This document shows positions 51,303-58,930 of a DNA stretch of 64,000 bases, one piece after another. Within the stretch, counting starts at the first letter, position 1, and each line of letters opens with the position of its first letter. The position numbers and the translations under genes were made by a program. This DNA is from Gryllotalpicola protaetiae (lineage in GTDB: Bacteria > Actinomycetota > Actinomycetes > Actinomycetales > Microbacteriaceae), in assembly GCF_003627055.1 (NCBI RefSeq), contig NZ_CP032624.1, positions 682,001 to 746,000 on the forward strand. Reading direction: 5' to 3'. The notes under the pieces were generated by a model. The model did not search any database, had not been told where the DNA came from, and worked only from the letters and a program-made list of their open reading frames with translations.

Positions 51303-51986
51303 CTATGCGGTGACGGATGCCTCGCGAGAGGCTTCCTGAACCGGAATCCGCCCTTGCACCTGAACCGGGCGCGCGTACTCGATCTCGTCGATCGCGGTGC
51401 GCAGCATGGCGATCAGGCGGTCGTCGGCGTCCCACACGCACGCCTCTGCGATGCCGCACGCGGCGACGCGCACGATCTCGAGACCCGCGCGTTCCTGCCG
51501 CCCGGCGGGGATGCTCGTGTTGAACTCCGAATGCCGCGCCAGCCATTCGACGGCGCCCGGGGCGGCCGCGAAAGCGGCGTCGGCACGCGCTCGCAGCCCT
51601 GCGGCGTCTTCGCCCCACTCGTCGAGCGCGCCGAGGGCGGCGCGCAGGCCGACCGCCAGTGCGTGCTGCCGGTGCATGCTCGAGACGGGCAGCGCCGACG
51701 CGGCGGCGCTCGCCGCGACCCTCAGGGTTCCCGCCGCATCGGGCGTGAGGCCGATGACGCGCGGCACGTCGGTGAGCAGCTCCTGTCGGCGGGTGTCGCT
51801 GACCAGGTCGTTGACGGCGCGTGCGAGCGCCGCGAGTACCGGGTCGGTGCAGGCGGGGTGGTCGCTCCAGCGCTCGCCTGCGAGATAGGAGGCGAACTCC
51901 ATGAAACAGGCCCCGCGCCGCGGCGTGCGGTGCCGCCCCGCTCCCAGCCGCGGAAGGTAATCCGGTGTCGAAATGCGTGAACTCAT
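51303..51986 (-). CDS. Conserved actinobacterial hypothetical protein
   Basis: A 227-residue protein I recognise only as a conserved Microbacteriaceae-type hypothetical. The N-terminus is characteristic (TPDYLPRLGAGRHRTPRRGA, then CFMEFASYLAGERWSDHPAC), with conserved Cys, Glu and His that could bind metal; the rest is Ala-rich and helical. No signal peptide or membrane segment. A GAGG site precedes ATG 51986. It is convergent with ppc. Confidence 0.7.
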   Translation of the reverse strand: MSSRISTPDYLPRLGAGRHRTPRRGACFMEFASYLAGERWSDHPACTDPVLAALARAVNDLVSDTRRQELLTDVPRVIGLTPDAAGTLRVAASAAASALPVSSMHRQHALAVGLRAALGALDEWGEDAAGLRARADAAFAAAPGAVEWLARHSEFNTSIPAGRQERAGLEIVRVAACGIAEACVWDADDRLIAMLRTAIDEIEYARPVQVQGRIPVQEASREASVTA

Positions 51987-52060
51987 TGCGACCTCGCTCG
52001 TGTCGATGGTCCCTAGATCATCGCGCCGCGATCCGCTGACGGCAAGGGGGTCCGGCGTGT

Positions 52061-52924
52061 TCAGGCCCCGGTTCGCACCGGAAGCTCAGGGTGGTTCGCC
52101 CACTGGCTGAACGAGCCGGGGTAGACCACGGGTTCGAAGCCGGCCAGTGTGAGAGCCACGGCCTCGTGTGCGGCCGTGACGCCGCTGCCGCAATAGGCGC
52201 CGACGGCTGAAGCATCCGTCACCCCCAGCTGTTCGAACCGGGCGCGCAGCTCGCCTGGCGTGAGGAACCGGCCGTTCGCGTCGACGTTCGCCGTCGTCGG
52301 GGCGCTCACCGCCCCGGGGATATGGCCGGCGCGCGGGTCGACGGGCTCGACCTCGCCGGTGAACCGCTCGGCGGCACGGGCGTCGAGCAGCACGCCGGAT
52401 GCCGCGAACCCGCCCACCTCGTCGAGCGCCAGCACCGGCAGGGCGCCGTACTCGAGCGTGACGGTGCCGGGGATCGGCGCGTCGCCCTGCCCGCTCTCGA
52501 GCGGGTTGCCGGCGTCCTTCCATGCCCGCAGGCTGCCGTCGAGCAGGCGGACGTCGGCGACGCCCGCATAGCGCAGCAGCCACCACGCCCGCGCGCTCGA
52601 CAGGTTCTTCACGTCGTCGTAGACCACGACGGTGTCCCCCGCGTCGATGCCCCAGGCGCGTGCCGACTGCTGCAGTTCGTCGACGGTCGGCAGCGGGTGG
52701 CGACCGTCTTCCGGGCGGCGCTGCCCGGGCGGCAGAGCCAGCTCACGATCGAGGTCGACGAACACCGCGCCCGGAATGTGCCCGGCCTCGAACTGCTCGC
52801 GACCGTCGCTGCGATCGAGGCGCCAGCGCACGTCGAGCGCCCGCACCGGGCCGCCGTCCGGGTAGCGCCTGTCGCGCAGCGCTGCTTCGAGCTCGTCGGG
52901 GCTGGTGAGGATCTGCTCAGTCAC
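52061..52924 (-). CDS. sseA: Sulfurtransferase (3-mercaptopyruvate type)
   Basis: A 287-residue two-domain rhodanese. The catalytic loop of the second domain is YCGSGVTA with Cys245; CGSGVTA is the mercaptopyruvate sulfurtransferase signature. The first domain has the inactive VYDDVKNLSSARAWWLLRYA segment and the linker contains GHIPGAV in both halves. It is the second such paralogue in the window; the other has CRSGIAS. GTG 52924 follows TAGCGT by 6 nt (leaderless). It lies downstream of nrdAB on the same strand but behind a strong hairpin. Confidence 0.9.
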   Translation of the reverse strand: MTEQILTSPDELEAALRDRRYPDGGPVRALDVRWRLDRSDGREQFEAGHIPGAVFVDLDRELALPPGQRRPEDGRHPLPTVDELQQSARAWGIDAGDTVVVYDDVKNLSSARAWWLLRYAGVADVRLLDGSLRAWKDAGNPLESGQGDAPIPGTVTLEYGALPVLALDEVGGFAASGVLLDARAAERFTGEVEPVDPRAGHIPGAVSAPTTANVDANGRFLTPGELRARFEQLGVTDASAVGAYCGSGVTAAHEAVALTLAGFEPVVYPGSFSQWANHPELPVRTGA

Positions 52925-52950
52925 CCATCGACGCTAACGCGGCGGAAACG

Positions 52951-52991
52951 GCGTCGGGCGCACGTTTCGCAAGAAAACGTGCGCCCGACGC
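52951..52991. terminator. Strong hairpin after nrdB
   Basis: A 17-bp perfect stem, GCGTCGGGCGCACGTTT (52951-52967) and its complement (52975-52991), with a 7-nt loop. It lies 17 nt beyond the nrdB stop and upstream of the sseA promoter, insulating the two genes. Confidence 0.7.
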
Positions 52992-53008
52992 GCGATTCGC
53001 CGCGGCGG

Positions 53009-53992
53009 CTAGCTCGACGCCTTCGCGTTCGACTCGTACGAGGTGTTGGTCGACTCGAAGAAGTTGACCAGCTCGAGCGTGTCATTCGCCGTCGCCATCC
53101 ACTTGGCGGGGTTCGACACCTTGTACTCGGGCTCGAAGCCGAGCTCTTCGAGTCGACGGTCGGCGAGGTAGCGCACGTACTGGTTGATGTAGTTCGCGTT
53201 CAGGCCGAGGATGCCGCCGGGAAGCAGGTCGCGGTTGTACTGCTCTTCCATCTCGACCGCGTCGAGGATCATCTGCTTGATCTCGTTCGCGAACTCGGGC
53301 GTCTGCAGATCGGGGTTCTCGTCGAGCACCGTGAGGATCAGGTTCATGCCGAACTTGAGGTGCAGCGACTCGTCGCGCACGATCCAGTCGACGAGCGAGC
53401 CGAAGTTGCGCAGCAGGTTCCGCTGGCGGAACGAGAGCGCCACCATGAAGCCCGAGTAGAACCAGATGCCCTCGAGGATGATGTTGTAGGCGACGAGGTT
53501 GCGGATGAAGTCCTGCTTGCCCTCGGTCGTCGTGATGTCGAGCGTCTCCTCCGTCATGCGGCGGATGAAGTTGACCTCGAACTCCTCCTTGCGCGCCATC
53601 GACGGGATGTCGACGTGCGCGTTGTACGCCTCGTCGCGGTCGATCGGGAACGTCTCGAGGACGTACTCGAAGGACATGCAGTGGTTGGCCTCTTCCCACA
53701 TCTGCTTCGCGAGATAGAGGTGCGCCTCAGGCGCGTTCACGTACGGGTACACGCCGAAGGCCAGCGCCTTGTTGACGAGCAGCTCGTTCGGGTTGAAGTA
53801 CGAGATCAGGAAGGTGACCGCGTGGCGCTCCTCGTCGGTCATCTTCTTGAAGTCCGCGAGGTCTTCGCCGAGCTGGATCTCATTGGGGAACCAGGTGTTG
53901 GCCACCGCCTGGTCGTAGAGGTCCATCGCCCACTTGTAGGTGATCGGCTTGAGGAGCAGGCCGTCCTTGACGCCCGTGCCGAGGATTCCCAT
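53009..53992 (-). CDS. nrdB: Ribonucleotide reductase small subunit, class Ic-like
   Basis: The 327-residue R2 protein generates the radical for ribonucleotide reduction. Aligned without gaps to the Chlamydia trachomatis class Ic R2 as I remember it, the six metal ligands fall at Glu70, Glu101, His104, Glu174, Glu208 and His211 (Chlamydia Glu89, Glu120, His123, Glu193, Glu227, His230). The position of the E. coli radical Tyr122 is Phe108 (EANHCMSFEY), as in Chlamydia (Phe127). First-ligand Glu plus Phe is the class Ic signature and implies an Mn/Fe cofactor and no tyrosyl radical. ATG 53992 starts 5 nt after nrdA. Confidence 0.93.
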   Translation of the reverse strand: MGILGTGVKDGLLLKPITYKWAMDLYDQAVANTWFPNEIQLGEDLADFKKMTDEERHAVTFLISYFNPNELLVNKALAFGVYPYVNAPEAHLYLAKQMWEEANHCMSFEYVLETFPIDRDEAYNAHVDIPSMARKEEFEVNFIRRMTEETLDITTTEGKQDFIRNLVAYNIILEGIWFYSGFMVALSFRQRNLLRNFGSLVDWIVRDESLHLKFGMNLILTVLDENPDLQTPEFANEIKQMILDAVEMEEQYNRDLLPGGILGLNANYINQYVRYLADRRLEELGFEPEYKVSNPAKWMATANDTLELVNFFESTNTSYESNAKASS

Positions 53993-53997
53993 CGGGT

Positions 53998-56481
53998 TTA
54001 CTTGCCTTCCGAATCGTTTGAGGTGAGACCGCCGAAGCCGAAGCCTCGGCGCGCGGGCGCGCCGGCGGTCGCGGGCTCCGCAGCAGGAGCGGATGCGGAT
54101 GCCGGAGCTGACGACGCCCCGAAGCCCTTGCGCGCCCCACCGATCTCCTCGCTCTTGTTGACGCGCACGGTCGACTGCTCCGCCTGGTGGCGCGGCTTCA
54201 TGTGCAGGTAGTACGTCGTCTTCACGCCGCGCTTCCACGCCTCCGAGTAGATGTCGACCATGTCGGTCAGGTCGCGGGTCTCAAGGTACATGTTGCGGCT
54301 GATCGCCTGGTCGATCCACTTCTGGGCGCGGGCCGCGACCTCGAGGAACGCGACCGGTTCGAGCTGGAAGCTCGTCTTGTAGACGCGCTTGATCTCGTCG
54401 GGGATCGCGGCGATGCCCTGGATGTCGCCCTGGCTGCGCAGCACCTGCTCGCGCACCTGCTCCCACAGGCCGCGCTCCTGCAGGGCGGCGACGAGGTTGC
54501 GGTTGACCTCGAGGAACTTGCCGTTCGAGGTGGCGCGGCTGAAGATCTGCGAGAACTGCGGGTCGAAGCCGGGCGTGGTGCCGGCAACCAGGCCGATCGA
54601 CGCGGTCGGCGCGACGGCCATCAGGGTCGCGTTGCGCACGCCGCCCTTGACGCGCTGGCGCAGCGAGTCCCAGTCGAGGGTGGTGCGGCGGCTGACTTCG
54701 ATCGGCACACCACGATCCTTCTCCGTCAGCTCGAGCGTGTCGAAGGGCACAAGGCCCTGGCTCCACCGCGAGCCCGCGAAGTTCGGGTACGCCCCGCGCT
54801 CGGCGGCGAGGTCGACCGACTCCTCGATGGCGTAGTACGAGATGCGCTCGGCGACCTCGTCGATCAGGTCGTATGCCTGCTCCGAGTCGTACGCCAGGCC
54901 GAGCTTCTCGACGACGTCCGTGTAGCCCATCATGCCGAGGCCGATGGCGCGGTTGTTGAGGTTCGCGTTGTCCGCCTCGGGCACGGACGACATGGTGATG
55001 TCGATCAGGTTGTCGAGCTGGCGCACGGCGAGACGCACGGAGCGCTCGATGGACGCCCAGTCGAAGGTGCCGTCGGCCTGCAGGTGCCGCGGCAGGTTGA
55101 TCGAGGCGAGGTTGCAGACCGCGATGTTGTCGATGTCCTGCGGAAGGCAGATCTCGGTGCAGAGGTTGGAGAGGTGGATCGTGCCCGTGTTGTTGTTGAG
55201 GGCACGGTTGTTGATCGTGTCCTTCCAGGTCAGCCACGGGTGCGCCGTGGTCTGCAGGCTCATGAGGATGTCCTTGAACTGCTGACGTGCAGGCAGCTTC
55301 TTGAACATGCGCAGACGGCCGGCCTCTGCCTCAGCGGCGTAGAACGCGTAGCGCTCGGAGAACGCCTTGCCGTACAGCTCGTTGAGGTCGCCGACCTCGA
55401 GCGGGTCGAACAGGTACCACGGCTCGTCGTTCTGCACGCGCTTCATGAACTCGTCGGAGATCCACACGGCGGTGTTCGCGGTGCGGGTGCGGCGGTACGG
55501 GTCGCCGGAGTTCTGGCGCAGGTCGAGGAAGTCGGGGAAGTCGAGGTGCCAGTTCTCCATGTAGAAGGCCAACGCCCCGAACTTCTTGCCGCCGCGGCTG
55601 ACCGCGCGCAGCACCGAGTCGATCGTGTGCATGAACGGGATCGGGCCGGTCGAGACGGTGTTGTTCGACCGGATCGGCGAGCCCTGCGAGCGCAGCTTGG
55701 TGACCGAGAGGCCGATGCCGCCGGTGCCCTTCGTGATCCACATGACGTCGCGCACGGACTTCGCGATGTGCTCGATGTCGTCGTGCATCTCCATCACGAA
55801 GCAGTTGGAGAGCTGCGGGAACTTGGTGCCGGCGTTCACGAGCGTCGAGCCCGCTGCCAGGTAGTCGAGGCGCGACATCGTCTCGTAGAACTCGAGCGCG
55901 ATGCCGGTCGGGTCGGTCTCGTTGAGCGAGAGGCCCATCGCGATGCGCATCCAGAAGTACTGGGGGACCTCGAGTGGCTCGCCGTTGCGCGCCTTGATGC
56001 CGTAGCGGTTGTTCAGCGTGACCAGGCCGATGTAGCGCAGCAGCTGGTCGTTGCTCGGCTCGAGCGCCGCGGCGAGGCGGTCCAGGTCGAAGAGCTGGGG
56101 GAACCGGGGGTCGAGCAGCTGCTCCTCCACCCCGCGCTCGACATAGCCGCGGAATCCGTCGATGTGCTTCTGCTTCAGCTCTGCATCCGTCGCGTAGTCA
56201 CCGAGCACGCGCTTGTAGATGGTCTTGAGCAGCAGGCGGGCCGCGACCGTGTCGAACGCCGGGTCGTCCTTCACGTTCTGCAGAGCGACCTGGATGACGG
56301 CCTCGTCAAGCTGCTGCGTCGTGATGCCGTCGAACAGCGTGAGCTCGAGCTCGCTCGCGATCTGCGTCACCCAGGTGATGTTCTCGTCGAGCCCCTCTGC
56401 CGCCTTCTCGATGGCGAGGTTGATCTTGTTCGCGTCGTACGGCTCGCGCGTTCCATCACGCTTGACAACGGTGATTGCCAC
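53998..56481 (-). CDS. nrdA: Ribonucleotide reductase large subunit
   Basis: An 827-residue class I R1. Residues 1-90 form one ATP-cone (VVKRDGTREPYDANKINLAI), the allosteric activity site. Catalytic residues: Cys227 (SNCFVMEM), Cys441 and Glu443 (NLCTEICLP) and Cys456 (AVCNLASINL). The C-terminal tail, normally ending in a mobile Cys pair that re-reduces the active site, is Gly/Ala/Ser-rich (RRGFGFGGLTSNDSEGK) and contains no Cys after Cys456. GTG 56481 has a GAAGGAG site upstream; the longer frame lacks similarity. Co-transcribed with nrdB. Confidence 0.95.
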   Translation of the reverse strand: MAITVVKRDGTREPYDANKINLAIEKAAEGLDENITWVTQIASELELTLFDGITTQQLDEAVIQVALQNVKDDPAFDTVAARLLLKTIYKRVLGDYATDAELKQKHIDGFRGYVERGVEEQLLDPRFPQLFDLDRLAAALEPSNDQLLRYIGLVTLNNRYGIKARNGEPLEVPQYFWMRIAMGLSLNETDPTGIALEFYETMSRLDYLAAGSTLVNAGTKFPQLSNCFVMEMHDDIEHIAKSVRDVMWITKGTGGIGLSVTKLRSQGSPIRSNNTVSTGPIPFMHTIDSVLRAVSRGGKKFGALAFYMENWHLDFPDFLDLRQNSGDPYRRTRTANTAVWISDEFMKRVQNDEPWYLFDPLEVGDLNELYGKAFSERYAFYAAEAEAGRLRMFKKLPARQQFKDILMSLQTTAHPWLTWKDTINNRALNNNTGTIHLSNLCTEICLPQDIDNIAVCNLASINLPRHLQADGTFDWASIERSVRLAVRQLDNLIDITMSSVPEADNANLNNRAIGLGMMGYTDVVEKLGLAYDSEQAYDLIDEVAERISYYAIEESVDLAAERGAYPNFAGSRWSQGLVPFDTLELTEKDRGVPIEVSRRTTLDWDSLRQRVKGGVRNATLMAVAPTASIGLVAGTTPGFDPQFSQIFSRATSNGKFLEVNRNLVAALQERGLWEQVREQVLRSQGDIQGIAAIPDEIKRVYKTSFQLEPVAFLEVAARAQKWIDQAISRNMYLETRDLTDMVDIYSEAWKRGVKTTYYLHMKPRHQAEQSTVRVNKSEEIGGARKGFGASSAPASASAPAAEPATAGAPARRGFGFGGLTSNDSEGK

Positions 56482-56537
56482 GGCTTTTCTCCTTCGTTCC
56501 CCGGTCGATTCGCTGCACTTCCCCGCAACAGCTTGAT

Positions 56538-56628
56538 CACTATATAGCGGGCCGTTCGAAGACCAAGGCCCCCACATGTAGTGGGCGTGTCGTCCACAAC
56601 TGTGCATAACTTCGCCGCGTTCTCCACA
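56538..56628. promoter_or_regulatory. nrdAB control region: NrdR-like and DnaA-like boxes
   Basis: CACTATATAGCG (56538-56549) matches the NrdR box core, and CCACATGTAGTG (56572-56583) is a weaker partner centred 33 bp away, about three helical turns. Three DnaA-box-like 9-mers follow within 40 bp: TCGTCCACA (56590-56598), TTATGCACA on the minus strand (56609-56601) and TTCTCCACA (56620-56628), each one mismatch from a known box form. NrdR and DnaA are established regulators of nrd operons in other bacteria. Confidence 0.6.
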
Positions 56629-56711
56629 GGTCAGAACAGGCTAAAGGCGACCACTGACACTGACGCAGCGACTCTTTCCGCAGACCCTCCCATAGCTAGA
56701 CTGACGAGATC

Positions 56712-57941
56712 GTGAGCGCGTATTCGAGTGTCCTGAAGACGCCGGGTGTCGCCCGGATCATCGCCGCGCAGCTCACCGCCCGCTTCCCCTCCGGAATGCT
56801 CTCTCTCGGCGTGCTGCTGCACATCGAGCAGGTGCACCACACCTACGGCGCGGCGGGCCTGGTGCTGGCCGGAAGCGCCGCAGGGCAGGCGGTCGCGGGG
56901 CCGCTCACGAGCCGCCTCATGGGCGTGCTCGGCATGCGCCCGGTGCTGGCGGTCACGACGGCGGTGTATGCCGCAGGAATCCTGATCATCGCGCTCGTCA
57001 CCATGCCGGTGCCGCTCACGGTCCTCGTCGCGTTCGTCGGCAGCCTCGCGACGCCGCCGATCCAGCCGGCCGTGCGCACCATCTACCCCAAGCTCGTCAC
57101 GAGCAATCTGCTCACGCCGCTGTTCTCGCTCGACGCGTCCGCGCAGGAGATCATCTGGATCGCCGGTCCTGTCGTCATCACCTTCATCGCCACGCAGGTC
57201 TCGACCGTGCTCGGCCTCGTGCTGTGCGCCGGAGTGATCGTGGCGGGCGGCGCGTGGTTCATCGCCTCCCCAGAGCTGGGGCGCGTGCGGATTCCGCGCT
57301 CCAAGCGCCGTTTCGGCGTGGTGCTCACTCGGCCCACCGTGCTGATCTCGACCATCGTCGGACTGCTGCTGATCGGCTCGTGCTCGGCGGTCGAGGCGGG
57401 CGTCGTGGCGGCTTTCCAGGGCACCGGTGCGGCGCCTTCCGCGCACGGCTTCGAGTCGGGCATCGTGCTCGCGATCTGGTCGCTCGGGTCGCTCGTCGGC
57501 GGGTTCTCGTTCGGCCATCTGCCGCTGTCGCCGTGGTCGCTCGCGCGGCGCATGCTCCTGATGTTCGCGGGCGTCGCGCTCGCGAGCATCTGGCTGAACA
57601 TCTGGTGGATGATCCCCGCGCTCCTCGTCTCCGGCGCGGGCATCGCCCCCGCGCTGGCCGCGATGTTCGCGATGACGTCGTCGTCGGTGAAGTTCAGCGA
57701 CACGGCTGAGGCCTTCGGCTGGATCAGCACGGGCCAGCTCATCGGCGCCGGCATCGGCTCGGCCATCGCGGGCGCCGTCATCGATCAGCACGGCGCTCAG
57801 GGGGCGTTCTTCGTGTCCGGCCTGTTCGCGCTCGTGGGCGTCATCGTCGCGGCGGCGGCTGCGCGCAGCCTGCCCGACCTGCGCGGCCGGGACTCCTCCC
57901 CCATCCCCGACACCGAGCCGATCCCCCTGCAGCCGAGCTGA
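56712..57941 (+). CDS. MFS transporter
   Basis: A 409-residue membrane protein with about 12 helices of the major facilitator superfamily. It begins VLKTPGVARIIAAQLTARFP and keeps a weak loop 2-3 motif (SRLMGVLGMRPVLAV); the C-terminal tail is hydrophilic and Pro-rich. Small actinobacterial MFS proteins of this group are annotated as putative exporters; the substrate is unknown. GTG 56712 follows TAGACT by 9 nt, giving a leader of at most a few bases. It is divergent from nrdAB and convergent with the OhrR-type gene. Confidence 0.85.
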   Translation: MSAYSSVLKTPGVARIIAAQLTARFPSGMLSLGVLLHIEQVHHTYGAAGLVLAGSAAGQAVAGPLTSRLMGVLGMRPVLAVTTAVYAAGILIIALVTMPVPLTVLVAFVGSLATPPIQPAVRTIYPKLVTSNLLTPLFSLDASAQEIIWIAGPVVITFIATQVSTVLGLVLCAGVIVAGGAWFIASPELGRVRIPRSKRRFGVVLTRPTVLISTIVGLLLIGSCSAVEAGVVAAFQGTGAAPSAHGFESGIVLAIWSLGSLVGGFSFGHLPLSPWSLARRMLLMFAGVALASIWLNIWWMIPALLVSGAGIAPALAAMFAMTSSSVKFSDTAEAFGWISTGQLIGAGIGSAIAGAVIDQHGAQGAFFVSGLFALVGVIVAAAAARSLPDLRGRDSSPIPDTEPIPLQPS

Positions 57942-57998
57942 GTCGCGGCATCCGCCCGGGCCCCGCGTTGTTTTGCTGCCGTCCGTCCCCGCGGCAGT

Positions 57999-58084
57999 AG
58001 GAACCGTGCGCAAGACGCACGATTGTTCCTGCGCTCAGAGCGATTTCGTAGGACCAAACGTGCGCTTTGCGCACGGCTCCTACG
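57999..58084. repeat. Tandem related hairpins between convergent genes
   Basis: Two hairpins of related sequence: 57999-58030 (AGGAAC-GTGCG pairing with CGCAC-GTTCCT) and 58047-58084 (CGTAGGA and CGTGCGC pairing with GCGCACG and TCCTACG). Both combine an AGGA arm end with a CGTGCG core, suggesting duplication of one unit. A likely bidirectional terminator for the MFS and ohrR genes. Confidence 0.6.
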
Positions 58085-58136
58085 CCGGGACGGGGCGGGC
58101 GGGGCAACGTCCGGCCTGCTCGGGCGCACGCGCGCG

Positions 58137-58610
58137 TCAGGCCCGGGCGGGCGCGGCCTCGACCGCGGCGATGACCTCGTGCAGGGCGTCGCGCAGCGCG
58201 GCGAGCTGGTCGACGTCCATGTCGAGCAGGCGCATCACGGCCGGGGGCACCTCGAGGGCCTTCTCGCGCAGCGCGAGCCCCGAGGCCGTGAGCTCGACGC
58301 GCAGCGCACGCTCGTCGCCCGGGTCGCGATCGCGGCGCACGTAACCCAGGGCCTCGAGCCGCTTGAGCAGGGGCGAGAGCGTGGCGGGCTCCAGCCGCAG
58401 CGCCTCGCCGAGGGCCCGCACCGAGTGCGGACCGCGCTCCCACAGGGCGAGCATCACGAGGTACTGCGGGTGAGTGACGCCGAGCGGTTCGAGCAGCGGG
58501 CGGTACATCCCGATCACGCTGCGCGAGGCGACCGCCAGCGCGAAGCACACCTGGTTCTCGAGCGCGAGGAGGTCTTCGGAAGAGGTGGCGCGAACTGCGG
58601 CATCCGTCAT
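58137..58610 (-). CDS. OhrR-type MarR regulator (peroxide sensor)
   Basis: A 157-residue MarR protein of the OhrR subgroup. The reactive cysteine is Cys22 in LENQVCFALAVASR, and the following GVTHPQYLVMLALWERGP and LRLEPATLSPLLKRLEALG match OhrR closely; oxidation of the Cys by organic hydroperoxides releases DNA. The usual partner, an Ohr peroxidase, is not next to it; the divergent gene is instead a small zinc-ribbon protein. ATG 58610 is 6 nt after TACACT, so it is leaderless. A 12-bp palindrome lies just upstream. Confidence 0.85.
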   Translation of the reverse strand: MTDAAVRATSSEDLLALENQVCFALAVASRSVIGMYRPLLEPLGVTHPQYLVMLALWERGPHSVRALGEALRLEPATLSPLLKRLEALGYVRRDRDPGDERALRVELTASGLALREKALEVPPAVMRLLDMDVDQLAALRDALHEVIAAVEAAPARA

Positions 58611-58657
58611 ATGATCAGTGTACAAACAGTTAGTGCACTAATGAAAGCAGGCACACC
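58611..58657. promoter_or_regulatory. ohrR-type operator and divergent promoters
   Basis: TACACT on the minus strand (58622-58617) serves the regulator. TTAGTGCACTAA (58630-58641) is a perfect 12-bp palindrome in the middle of the 47-bp region and is the probable operator for both directions; OhrR-family sites are palindromes of similar type. Confidence 0.55.
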
Positions 58658-58879
58658 GTGGCTGACCGCAAGGGGTTCTGGGGCTTCTATCAGAAGGCGA
58701 ATCGCGTGGTGCGCACCTTCACGGGGCCTGCGCAGATCGGCGCGGGGCACCCGGAGGCGCCCGAGATCAGGCGAGCGGATGCCGCATGCCCGATCTGCGG
58801 CCGGCCGATGAACGAGCACACCGTGCTGCGCCACGACGACCAACGCGAGCCCACTCGGCTCGTGTGCCCCACCGTCTGA
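58658..58879 (+). CDS. Small zinc-ribbon-like protein
   Basis: A 73-residue protein: a basic, aromatic N-terminus (RKGFWGFYQKANRVVRTFTG) and a C-terminal CPICGRPMNEH...LVCP with Cys44, Cys47, His54, His59 and Cys70 able to bind one zinc. I recognise it only as a conserved small actinobacterial protein; function unknown. GTG start, no strong ribosome binding site. It shares the OhrR-type promoter region, which suggests peroxide or thiol stress control. Its TGA is provided by the first bases of a palindromic repeat. Confidence 0.7.
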   Translation: MADRKGFWGFYQKANRVVRTFTGPAQIGAGHPEAPEIRRADAACPICGRPMNEHTVLRHDDQREPTRLVCPTV

Positions 58880-58923
58880 TCATTTCGAGACGCCCGGCTG
58901 CGCCGTGCTCCTCAATGATCGGG
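58877..58923. repeat. TTCGAGACG-type repeat, intergenic copy
   Basis: A 47-bp repeat with terminal inverted repeat GATCATT/AATGATC and landmarks TTCGAGACG, GGCTGCGCC, GCTCCTCA and ATCGGG. Its first three bases are the stop codon of the zinc-ribbon gene. Its opening 28 bp are 25/28 identical to the minus-strand copy starting at 61290. Confidence 0.7.
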
Positions 58924-58930
58924 AACGCGG

